Assembly (NCBI RefSeq): GCF_014839835.1
Contig: NC_071646.1
Coordinates: forward strand, 2,542,001-2,606,000
Source: Dryobates pubescens
Lineage: Eukaryota > Chordata > Aves > Piciformes > Picidae
Direction: 5' to 3'
Length of the DNA stretch: 64,000 nucleotides
Position 1 is the first letter of the stretch, and each line of letters begins with the position of its first letter. The notes under the pieces are model-generated. The model was not told the DNA's origin and ran no database searches. It worked only from the letters and a program-made list of their open reading frames with translations. The position numbers and the translations under genes were made by a program. Positions 23,601 through 35,600 of this stretch are shown here, in pieces.

Positions 23601-26600
23601 CAGGGGCTGAGGCTCTGCTGAAGCTCTGAACTCCTGAGCCAAGGCTCACTCTCTGCCCCCGTTGCACATGCTCAGTGTAAGCCTCTTTCCCTTCTAAACA
23701 TAGCCTGGAGAAGCTGAGGAGCTCTGTGCTCTGCAGAAGGCCTGTGTGCTGCTAAGAGGATAGCTTATTTAGTTGCACTCCTCCAAGCTGCTTTGGGAGG
23801 GCTTGTGCCGTTTGGCTGCTTGCCTTCCCTTTTGAGATGCAGATGTTGTGTCCTCCTCCTGGTTCTTTACATTGACATCCTGGTTTGTGCTGGGGAAGGG
23901 GAGGGGATGCTGCTGGCTGTGGAGCTATCAAAGGCTTGTGGCAGTTGAAGTCCTTCAGCCCAGCAGATACAGCTGGGAGGGTAGGGAACACCATCTGCAA
24001 GCTATCAAGAGGGGAAGAGGGTTTCGTGCGTGGATGGGGGGTTGCGTGAGGATCTTGGAGCGCTTGGGGACCATCAAAGGAGCTCTGTGACCCCAAGAGA
24101 TAGCCCCAGCTCGCAGGAGGGGGTTGCTGGGCTCACTGGAGGTAGGCAAGCTAGGGAGAAGAGCTAAGGCTGCTGCCTGCTTGCTCCCCGTGCTCGCTGG
24201 TCTGGTGTAAAAGCAGCAGCTGGGGACGGTGAGAGCTGTGCCTTGGAGAGGGCACGGAGGAGCTGGCCTCAGAAGAACCTTCTGGGCACGGGGGTGCCCT
24301 CACTCTGCTTGGCTGGGGGGTGTGGAAGGAGAGAGCAGAAGCAAGAGGCTGAGGAGGTGTGCTGCTGCTGCTGCTGTGCCAGGGGCACTCCGTGGGGCAG
24401 TGTCGGAGCCATCACTCTTGGCAGCCCTCTCTGAGCTCTTCTGATGAGTTTGGCTTTGCACATCTGCCCGGTGCTGAGCCCTGCAGGTCTGATCCTGCAT
24501 GGCCTGGGAAAGCTCTGCTGCTCCTGCTGTAGAGCTCACTGCACTCTCCATGTGAACATCTCCCATGCTTTTGTAGCTCTCCACCACATCTTGGTCCTCT
24601 CCAGTCCTTCCCTTCCAGATCCAGGCCACTTCCAGACATGAAAACCTTTGGCCTGCCCTGCCCTTTGTGCTGCCCCTTGTAATTCCTTATCCTTCCTTGG
24701 ATTCTTTTCAAGCCCACCCCCTGTGCAGTCAGCAGGGACATCTGCAGCTACAGCAGGTTGCTCAGTGTCCCAAAGAACCTCACCTGCAATGGTTCCAGGG
24801 ATGGGGCATCTCATCTACCACCTCTCTGGGCAAGCTGGGCCGGGGTCTCCTCACCCCCAGCACACCAAATGTCTTCCTTATAGAACCACAGAAGGCTTTG
24901 GAATGGAAGGGACCTTGAAAGGTCATCTGGCCCAATCCTAGATGAGCCTGTGGCAGGATGTGCTGCATGGCCCCTCCTGGGGTCCCCCAGCAAAGGAAGG
25001 TGATGGTCTGTGGGGAGTGGATCCCTTGCCCTGCTCCACTCCAGAAATAGCCTTGATCTTCACCAGGGAAGGTCAGAGCTGCTTTGAAAGCTGCAGGGTA
25101 TTAGTGGGGTCGTGGCAGCTCTGGAGGCTTTGAAGGAGAGGAGGAGGATGAGGGAGGCAGCTCTGGGAAGGGGTCTGTGCCAGCCTCTGCAGAACAGGGA
25201 GTGGGGGGAGAGGGGAGCAGGGATGGTGGTGTTGCTCTGAGGCTCTTTCTGAGGCCAGTGCAGCATTTTGGTGGCTCTGGAGTGAGTGCTGCTTGCAAGC
25301 AGGACGAAGGAGCTCCCCAGCGTTCTCCTGGGCTGCAGTCAGAGCTGCTGAAATCTCTCCTGCTGCTCTAAAATTAGCTGCAGAGCAGAGAGGCACCCAC
25401 TGCCCCCCCTCAGCATGATGACCAGGGCTCCAGGCACCCCTGCAGAGGCTCCAAAGCTGTGTCCTCACCAGCCTCCCCCCTTCCCCCACCACCCTTTTGG
25501 GCAGCACGGTCCAGCCTGGGCTTGCTTCCCTAGGACCGGCGATGCGAGGTGGCTCTTGAGGATGCTCCAGCAGGGAAGGAGCACGGAGCCGGCGTTCCAC
25601 GGGGACGTAGCCTGGGTAGCAAAGGAGGTGCCCAGGGCCCGGGCAGTGCCTCGGGCCAACCCCCAGCGGGGGTGAGAAATGTTGCAAGAGGAAGCGGTGC
25701 AAGAGGAAGGGGAGGTGATGCTGCGGGGGCACCCGGGGCACCAGGCGGCGGGTGGGGAGCCGGGCTTGGGTGCCGGGAGCAGGAGCAAACTCCCAGCTCT
25801 GCCCCTTCCCTGCTGCGCAGAGAGCTGGGAGGAGGAGGAGGAGGAGAGGGAAGGGTTACCCAGCGCTGCTGCCTGCTAGAGCAAGAGCTGGGCTGGCTCG
25901 GGAGGATGAGCAGAAGGAGCTGCCGCAGCTAAGCGCCGGCGAGCTGGGGACGTGAGCGTGGGCTCGCTGCTGGCGTGGGAGCCGGAGCGGGGACCACCGA
26001 TGGTCGCCAGCACCCCCGCGCCCCCCATGCACGCTTGGCCTCTTGCTCCTGACCATCGGCAGCAGCATGAGCAGCGGCTACTGTAGCTTGGATGAAGACC
26101 TCGAGGATTGCTTTTTCACAGCCAAAACCTCCTTCTTCCGGAGCGCCCAGAGCAAGGTCCCTGCCAAGGTAACAGCTCCCAAACTCGGCGGAGAGGCTGT
26201 GCTTGGCGGGGGGTCTGCGGGCAGGGGGGAGGTGGCGTTACCCCTCTGCCTGGGGGGGCTCGGAGCTAGGGGAGATGGTGGTGTTTGCTCTGCACCTGGG
26301 GGGCTCGGAGCTAGGGGAGATGGTGGTGTTTGCTCTGTGCTTGGGGGGGCTCGGAGCTAGGGGAGATGGTGGTGTTTGCTCTGCACCTGGGGGGCTCGGA
26401 GCTAGGGGAGATGGTGGTGTTTGCTCTGTGTCTGGGGGGCTCGGAGCTAGGGGAGATGGTGGTGTTTGCTCTGTGCTTGGGGGGCTTGGAGCTAGGGGAG
26501 ATGGTGGTGTTTGCTCTGTGCTTGGGGGGCTTGGAGCTAGGGGAGATGGTGGTGTTTGCTCTGCACCTGGGGGGCTCGGAGCTAGGGGAGATGGTGGTGT

Positions 26601-29600
26601 TTGCTCTGCACCTGGGGGGCTTGGAGCTAGGGGAGATGGTGGTGTTTGCTCTGTGTCTGGGGGGCTTGGAGCTAGGGGAGATGGTGGTGTTTGCTCTGCA
26701 CCTGGGGGGCTCGGAGCTAGGGGAGATGGTGGTGTTTGCTCTGCACCTGGGGGGCTCGGAGCTAGGGGAGATGGTGGTGTTTGCTCTGTGCCTGGGGGGC
26801 TCGGAGCTAGGGGAGATGGTGGTGTTTGCTCTGTGTCTGGGGGGGTTGGAGCTAGGGGAGATGGTGGTGTTTGCTCTGCACCTGGGGGGCTTGGAGCTAG
26901 GGGAGATGGTGGTGTTTGCTCTGCACCTAGGGGGCTCGGAGCTAGGGGAGATGGTGGTGTTTGCTCTGTGCCTGGGGGGCTCGGAGCTAGGGGAGATGGT
27001 GGTGTTTGCTCTGTGTCTGGGGGGGTTGGAGCTAGGGGAGATGGTGGAGTTTGCTCTGTGCTTGGGGGGCTCGGAGCTAGGGGAGATATTGGTATTACCT
27101 CTATGATGAGGGGGTTGCAGTTGAGGGGAGATGTTGGTATTACCTCTATGATGGGGGGGCTGCAGGGAGGGGAGATGATGGTGTTACCTCTATGATGAGG
27201 AGGTTGCAGTTGAGGGGAGGTGATGGTGTTACCTCTGTGCTTGGGGGGACTGCAGCTAGGGGAGATGTTGGTGTTACCTCTATGAGGGGGGGGCTGCAGG
27301 GAGGGGAGGTGATGGTGTTTGCTCCATGCCCTGGGGGGCTGCAGCTAGGGGAGGTGTTGGTGTTTGCTCTGTGCCTGGGGGGGCTGCAGCTAGGGGAGGT
27401 GTTGGTGTTTGCTCCATGCCTTGGGGGGGCTGCAGCTAGGGGAGATGGTGGTGTTTGCTCCATGCCTTGGGGGGGCTGCAGCTAGGGGAGATGTTGGTGT
27501 TTGCTCCATGCCCTGGGGGGGCTGCAGCTAGGGGAGGTGTTGGTGTTTGCTCCGTGCCTTGGGGGGGCTGCAGCTAGGGGAGGTGTTGGTGTTTGCTCCA
27601 TGCCTTGGGGGGGCTGCAGCTAGGGGAGGTGTTGGTGTTTGCTCCGTGCCTTGGGGGGGCTGCAGCTAGGGGAGGTGTTGGTGTTTGCTCCGTGCCTTGA
27701 GGGGGCTGCAGCTAGGGGAGGTGTTGGTGTTTGCTCCATGCCCTGGGGGGCTGCAGCTAGGGGAGGTGTTGGTGTTTGCTCTGTGCCTGGGGGGGCTGCA
27801 GCTAGGGGAGGTGTTGGTGTTTGCTCCATGCCTTGGGGGGGCTGCAGCTAGGGGAGGTGTTGGTGTTTGCTCCATGCCCTGGGGGGCTGCAGCTAGGGGA
27901 GGTGTTGGTGTTTGCTCTGTGCCTGGGGGGGCTGCAGCTAGGGGAGGTGTTGGTGTTTGCTCCATGCCTTGGGGGGGCTGCAGCTAGGGGAGGTGTTGGT
28001 GTTTGCTGCACGTTTGGCTGCAGGTGCTGCCAAAATTAGCTTGCAGCTGGAGTCAGGGCAGAGCTGCTGGCAAGGGAGGAAGGTTCCCCTCTGCCTCTTC
28101 CAGGTTCCCCACTCCCATGCAGGGACTCTGCACTGCTGCAGATTTTCCTCAGCCATGTCTTGACCTTTTGCATGCCAGGTTGGTCCTTCCCCAGGGGATC
28201 CACAGCGAAGGGGCAGGCTCCAAGTGTGGTTTTTGTCAGCTTCAGTGGGGGTGGTGGTGGGGAGGCAGCTGCATAGGGTCAGCTTCTGGCCAGGGAGCTG
28301 TGGTTTGGCCTCAGAACATCTTCACCAGGGGTGCAAGTGGCACCTGTGGGGCAGATGGGACAGTTAGAGGGCTTAATTAATCTGTGAACTTAAGAGAGTG
28401 ATGGATCTGGTCCTTTCCTGGGGGGGTGTGCTTGGGAGACAGTGCTTGGCTGGGCAGTCTTTCACCCCAGGGTGGGATTTCAGTGTCAGCAACATTGCCA
28501 GGGCTGCTTCCTGGCTTTTAGGTGCTGACTGAAAAAGCCCAAACCAAACCCTAAAAGTCATAAACTTTGGGGCCCCAACCAGAACTGAGCCTAAAAGGAG
28601 AAGGCAAGAAGGCTCTGCTGCGGAAGTGGGGGTTTCACTCAGGAACCAGAGCTCTCAGAGAGCTGCCCCCAGGAGCAGCTTTTCTTTTTCCACTTGGAAA
28701 TTCCCCTGTGGAATCCCCAGCCCTGCCAGGCTCCTCTTGATCCCTGCTCTGCCTGCACCCCCTGAGCTGGAATCCCCAGCACTGCCAGGCTGCTCTTGAT
28801 CCCTGCTCTGCCTGCACCCCCTGAGCTGGAATCCCCAGCCCTGCCAGGCTGCTCTTGATCCCTGCTCTGCCTGCACCCCCTGAGCTGGAATCCCCAGCAC
28901 TGCCAGGCTCCTCTTGATCCCTGCTGTGTCTGCACCCCCTGAGCTGGCAGCCCCAGCACTGCCAGGCTGCTCTTGATCCCTGCTCTGCCTGCACCCCCTG
29001 AGCTGGAATCCCCAGCCCTGCCAGGCTCCTCTTGATCCCTGCTCTATCTGCACCCCCTGAGCTGGCAGCCCCAGCACTGCCAGGCTGCTCTTGATCCCTG
29101 CTCTGCCTGCACCCCCTGAGCTGGAATCCCCAGCCCTGCCAGGCTCCTCTTGATCCCTGCTGTGTCTGCACCCCCTGAGCTGGCAGCCCCAGCACTGCCA
29201 GGCTCCTCTTGATCCCTGCTCTATCTGCACCCCCTGAGCTGGCAGCCCCAGCACTGCCAAGCTCCTCTTGATCCCTGCTCTGTCTGCACCCCCTGAGCTG
29301 GAATCCCCAGCCCTGCCAGGCTCCTCTTGATCCCTGCTCTGCCTGCACCCCCTGAGCTGGCAGCCCCAGCACTGCCAGGCTGCTCTTGATCCCTGCTCTG
29401 CCTGCACCCCCTGAGCTGGCAGCCCCAGCCCTGCCAGGCTCCTCTTGATCCCTGCTCTGTCTGCACCCCCTGAGCTGGAATCCCCAGCACTGCCAGGCTC
29501 CTCTTGATCCCTGCTCTGCCTGCACCCCCTGAGCTGGCAGCCCCAGCCCTGCCAGGCTGCTCTTGATCCCTGCTCTGCCTGCACCCCCTGAGCTGGCAGC

Positions 29601-32600
29601 CCCAGCCCTGCCAGGCTCCTCTTGATCCCTGCTGTGTCTGCACCCCCTGAGCTGGCAGCCCCAGCCCTGCCAGGCTCCTCTTGATCCCTGCTCTATCTGC
29701 ACCCCCTGAGCACTCTGGATCTTCAGCTTTCTGCTTGTGTGCCCTGGGTCCTTCTCCTTGGGGCAGAGGTGGGCAGGGGCTGCTCTGGAGGGGCATTTCC
29801 CCTCCCCAAGTGGGCAATGTGCTGTTGATGTCTTTGAAGGGAATGCTCCCTTGGCTTGAAGGCAGGACACTGCCAGCAGCCAGCAGCTCCCTCTCACTGT
29901 GATTAACCAGCACGTTCTGCTGGCTCTCAAATGTCACCTGCTGATTCATTTCTGGAGGAGATGGAGCAGATCCTGGTGGCAGTGCCATGGGCACTGCACC
30001 CTGGGCTGCCTTCATGCTGCTCTTCCTGAGCCAAAGCCCTGCAGATCCTCAGCTCCCTGCTGAAGTCAGCCTGCTGCTGGTGGTGCACAGGAGCTCTGCC
30101 TCACAGAGAGGGGCTTGGGGGAGCTGCTGCAGCTCCTTTTCACCCAGCTCCTCACCTGGATGTGGCTGCTGGGGAAGATGGAGCCTGTGGGGGTGGGGTT
30201 GGGGGGGTTGGTGTTACAGGGAGGAAATGGTTCCTGTGCATGAGAGAAGAAGAAAAACAGCAACCAGCAAACCAACCACAAACCAAATCTGCTGCTCAAG
30301 CAAAGGCTGTTGTGTAATGGGACTGTGTGAGGAGGTGGATCCTCACTTTCCTCCAGCTGGAGGAGGTGGAAACCATCCTCAGGCCTCAGTGGAAGAAGGT
30401 TTTGGGGGGGTTGAGGGCATGCTGGTGCTGCAGGTTGTGCAGGAGCATGAGGCTGGACCTCAGCTCTGGATGGAGCTGGCCCCAGAGCCTGGCAGAGAGG
30501 AGGAGGAGGATGGTGGTGGTCTGGTGAGGCTGAGCTGTGTGGTGGGTGGAGAGCAGCAAGGAAGGCCTGGGGAGCAGTCAGCAAAGCAGGGGGCAGGGGC
30601 AGCTCCAGGGTGGACATCCCTCCTGGCTTCTGCTTCACTCTGTTCCCCTTTTCCCACTTGGCACCTTCTGGTTCTGTCCCTGCAAGAGCTGCCTGTGGCA
30701 GCAGCAGAAACCATCAGCTTGGACCCCAAAATGAGTTCTGGTTGGGAACAGCAACATTTGCCCAACCTTGGAGGCCCCCAGGGATGATTCCCAAGCCCAG
30801 GATATGCACAGCGTGGTCAGGGCTAGAGCAGCAGCAGCCACCAGCCTGTGGCCATGCCCTGGGGTGCTGAGACACTGGAGGGAGGTTGTGGATGTCCCCT
30901 CCTTGGGGGTGCTCAAGGCCAGGCTGGATGAGGGCTTGAGCAACCTGGGCTGGTGAGAGGGGTCCCTGCCCATGGCAGGGGGGTTGGAACTGGATGATCT
31001 TCAAGGTCCCTTCCAACCCAAACCCTTCTGTGATTCTATGTCCCTAGCCCAACCCCAACCAGGACACAGGTCCTAGGAGACCTGGGAGACAGCCTCTGCA
31101 GGGGGATGTGTGCTGGAGGTGTGGCAGGAAGGGACACTCAGCCCCTCCTGCCCTTGGCACAGCTGGAGCAGGGTTTGATGCCTGTGGTCAGAGAAATGAC
31201 TTTTTCCCCCCTCCAGCTGGCATCACTGTGGTAGTCTGAGGAGCCTCTTCCTGGGGATGTTGTCCTCCCTTGGTGGCTCCAGCCCCATCAGCAGGGTTGC
31301 TGTCCATGAGCAGAGAGCCAGTTCAGACCTCAGCTGTGCCCTCCTCTCCAGCCATCCCTTCCTTGGCATTTTCAGCTCTCTTCAGCTGAGTGGCTCCAGA
31401 GGCTCCAGCCTGGGTGCTTGAAACTCTGAGGAGCTGCTCCTTGGGTCCTGCACCAGTGGCTGCCAGCAGAGCTGCCTTGGAGGACGAAGGGGCAGGTTTC
31501 TGACCATGAGGAGGAGACACAAGAGGGACAGAGTCCCCCACAGTGGCACCCAGGGGAGCAGCTCCTGGGCTGGGGCTCACAGAGCAGCGGGAGGTGGGAT
31601 AACCCAGCAGGCAGAAGCCTCCTCCTCTGCTGGAGAAGGAAGCTGTGACACCATGGAGGTGTTTTGTGGTGGGAGGCATGTGTGGGGTGGTTGTGCTACC
31701 AGCTGGCTGGTGCTCAGCACAGACCACCCTGGGAGGTGGCTCTGGAGGGGGTTGGTGGTGGGGAGTTACAGGAGCTTGGGCAAGGGGCAGCTGAGGACCC
31801 CCGGGGGTGGGTTTGGCCTCCTCTGTTCCCTCCTTGGCAGCAGTGCCTGCAGTGGGAGCTGTGTCCCTGGAGGTGCTCAAAGCCCAAGCAGGGGCTGGAT
31901 GAGGTGATCCCCAAGATGCCATCCAGCCTTGGGGACGCCTGCTATGGGTCCCAGGACTGGCTGCTCATCAGGTGCAGCATCTGTGCTGGCTCATGGCTTG
32001 CACTGGTGCTGCCTGTGGGGCAATGCCTGGTGCACTGCAGAAGGAGCCAGAGCTGAGGGAGCAGCACAGGGTCCTGCCCCTGCCCTGCTGCCTCTATCCT
32101 CTGAAGGATTCTCAGAGCACACAGTGATTTCCAGAGGAGGAGCAGAGCTGCAGGGGGCCTGGCACAGGCAGGGGCAGGAGGATGGCCCTGGGGCTTTTCC
32201 TGACCCTGCAAAGCTGCAATCAGTTCCCAGACCTCTGCTTCTGAGGATCTGCAGATCTCTCTGATCCACCCAGCTCCCCTGATCCAGGCTAGGATCCCAG
32301 CAGGCTGCTCCCTGTGCACACAGACCTGTGGCTGTTGACCTGTGAGGTGCTGGCCAGCTCAGACCCCCCCTGAGATGGAGCTCCGGGGGAGGACCTGCTC
32401 AGCTCTTGCTGCTGAGAGAGGATTTAGGGAGGGAAATGGTTTCTAAGGGAAATCTCCATGGCAATCAAAAGCCTGAGCCCATCTTCCCTTGCCTCTAACC
32501 TCTCTGCAACGCAGCAACCATCCTCCTGTCCTCCTCTGGAGATCCCCTGCTCTCCTAGCCCCTGCCTCTGAGCCCCAAAGGAAACCTCAGCTTCTCGCTG

Positions 32601-35600
32601 GAGTTGCTCAAAGGGAGTGAAACACCTTGGGGGTTGGGGGCTTTGGGGGTTGGGGGCTTTGGGGCTTTGTGGTCAGTTCTGTTGTATGATTCTTAGCCCC
32701 CCCAACCCCTGGTCATGCTCAAGCAGTTGAGTGGGCACAGGTTGGAGCATCAGAAGTTCCATCCAAGCAGGAGGAGGAGGAGCTGTGGTGGGACAAGGGG
32801 CTGTGGGGAGAGGGCAGCATCCCCTCTGCACTGCTGCACCAGCACCCTGAGGGCTCCTAGGTCCCACCTAGAGCTGTTCTCTCCCAGCAGAGAGGTCTGA
32901 CATGGGGCAGAGCTGCTGCCTTTGCTGCTTTGAAAAGGGGTTTTAGGTTGGGGCTGACCTCTGCAAGGTGAGGAGGGGCTGTGGGAAGGGAGATCTGCAG
33001 CTGGGCATGGAGTGTGTCTCTCCTGGCATCCTTGCCTGTGGATCAATGTGAAAGCCTTGTCGTGGGGGGGGTTTGGTTTTGCCTTTCTTGGCTTAGGGTC
33101 ACCCCTTTGAGAGTCTCTCAGCAGAGTCCTGATGGCCCACGGGGGTTTGTTGTTCTCTTTACCTCCCCCCCAGCAGCCTGGCAGCAGCTCAGGGCTCAGG
33201 AGATGAATGGAGGATTGCAGAGAGGGAGCTGGTGTGGGCTGAGCCCCAGGCCATGGGCATTGTGTGGCACTGCCTCTTCCTGAGATGCTGCTTCTGGGCA
33301 GCCTTTGTCCCACCAAGCATTAGCCCAAGTGCCAGATGAGGCTCAGGTCCTTTCTTGCCCTCGATGCTGTTGTGCTTTACAGCAATGTAGGTTATGGGAT
33401 GTGCAGGAGGCTGTGATAGGCAGGAGGAGGGCACAGGCAGGTTCACTGCCCCAGGCCACCATGGCTGGGCTTGGGCTTGGGTGAGCCACGGGTGCCTGCA
33501 TCTCGCTGCAGGCATCAGCACAGGGGAAGGTGAATCCCTCATCTGCTGAGCTTGGGTGGTGCCAGGCAGCTGGCAGTGCTGGGTGACCCCTGGCATCCCT
33601 GGGATGTCCTCAGCAGGCTTTTAGCAGGGCAGGAGCTGGAGGCATCCTGGCAGCTCCGTTCCCTCCAGCTCCAGTCGCTCCTGGGGGTGGTGTGGTGGAG
33701 GCAAGGGGAACATACTTGGTCCTGCCAGCTGGCACAGAGATGTGGTGCTGAGGACTGTGGTTTAGGACCAGCCTTGGCAGACTTGGAGAATGCTTGGCCT
33801 GGGTGCTCTGGAAGGGCTTTTCCAACCCCAGTGACTCTGTGAGTCCATGAATCATAGAATCACAGAACTGACAAGGTTGGAAGGGCCCTCAAGGCTCAGC
33901 CAGATCCAACCCCCTGCCATGGGCAGGGACACCTCACACTGCAGCAGGTTGCTCACAGCCACCTCCAGCCTGGCCTTCAACACCTCCAGAGATGAGGCTT
34001 CCACCACCTCCCTGTGCCAGAGTCTCAGAGTGAAAGCCTCCACTGCCAGGGAGAGCCTTCTGTGGTTCCCTGGGTGTCAGGGAGTGCTGCCAGGTGACCC
34101 CCGGGGGTGGCTGGCTCCAGTGCCTCCCAGATTCCAGGCAGGAGAGCCTCAGGTGCGGCAGCGATGGCTGGGGGCAGGCAGAGGCAGTGCCCCCAGGCTG
34201 CTGTTTTGCTCACAGCTTGTCTCATCCTGTCCCAGGGCAACAGGAAATGTGGCAACGGCTGCTGGTGAAGGGCTGCTGGGTTTCCTTCCTTCACTCGGAG
34301 CTGCAGGCTCTGCACCAGAAGCCCTGCAAGCCCAGAGAGGTGGGGAGATGCCTGCAGAGCAGGGAGCAGCTGATCTGATCACACATGGTGGGAGGAGCAG
34401 CTCTTCTCTTCCCAGGCTGTGGCCACCCTTGCCAGGGCTCTGCCAGGGCAGTGTTGGTGCTGCTGGGCTGGAGCAGGTCACAGCATCACCGAGGCTGGAA
34501 GAGACCTCAAAGCTCAATGCCAACTCTCTCAGCCTGTCCCCAGAGGGGAGGTTCTCCAAGCCCTCTGATCATCTTTGTGGCCTCCTCTGGACCCTCTCCA
34601 ACAGATCGTTGGGGCTGAAGAGCTGGAGCACCTCCCACATGGGGACAGGCTGAGAGAGTTGGGGTTCAGCCTGGAGAAGAGAAGGCTCTAGGGGGGGACC
34701 TTAGGGCAGCCTCAAGAAGGCTCCAGGAGAGGTAGGGAGGGACTTTTAGCAAGAGCTGTGGTGACAGGAGGAGGAGGGATGGCTTTGAACTGGAGCAGGG
34801 GAGATTTAGACTGGAGATCAGGAAGAAGTTCTTTACAGTGAGGGTGGGGAGAGACTGCAGCAGGCTGCCCAGGGAGGCTGTGGCTGCCTCAGCCCTGGAG
34901 ATCATAGAATCACCAAGGTTGGAAAAGACCTCAGAGATCATCAAGTCCCAGCTGTCACCCAACACCTCCTGACAACCAACCCATGGCACCAAGTGCCACA
35001 TCCAATCCCCTCTTGAACACCTCCAGGGATGGGGACTCCACCACCTCCCTGGGCAGCACATCCCAGTGGCAAATCTCTCTGTGAAGAACTTTCTCTTCAC
35101 CTCCAGACTAAACCTCCCCTGGCACAGCTTGAGACTGTGTCCTCTTGTTCTGCTGCTGGGTGCCTGGAAGCAGAGACCAACCCCCCCCTGGCTCCAACCT
35201 CCCTTCAGGGAGCTGTAGAGAGCAAGAAGGTCTCCCCTGAGCCTCCTCTTCTGCAGGCTAAGCAACCCCAGCTCCCTCAGCCTCTCCTCCCAGGGCTGTG
35301 CTCCAGACCCCTCCCCAGCCTTGCTGCCCTTCTCTGGACACCTTCCTGCTCATGGGCAGGGTTTGGTCTCTTTTGGTGTGGTGGAAGTGCTGTGCTGCTC
35401 CTAGGGCTGGACCAGGGGGGCTGAGCACTGAGTCCAGGGAGGTGATGGAGTCCTCATCCCTGGGGGGGTTGGAGAAACCTGTGGCCATGGCACTTGGGGC
35501 CAGGGTTTGGTGGCCACGGTGGGGTTGGGCTGCTGCTTGGACTGGAGGATCTTGGAGACCTTTTCCAACCAAAGCAATTCTATCTCTGGCCCATGACAAA

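Noticed and set aside
26203-27195. Open frame of 330 codons with repeated [11 protein letters not shown] text
   Set aside because: It is the 45-bp minisatellite read in frame; the same array is open in other frames, and there is no splice or homology support.
28635-29930. 431-codon minus frame
   Set aside because: Produced by the 59-bp minisatellite cycling through all three frames.
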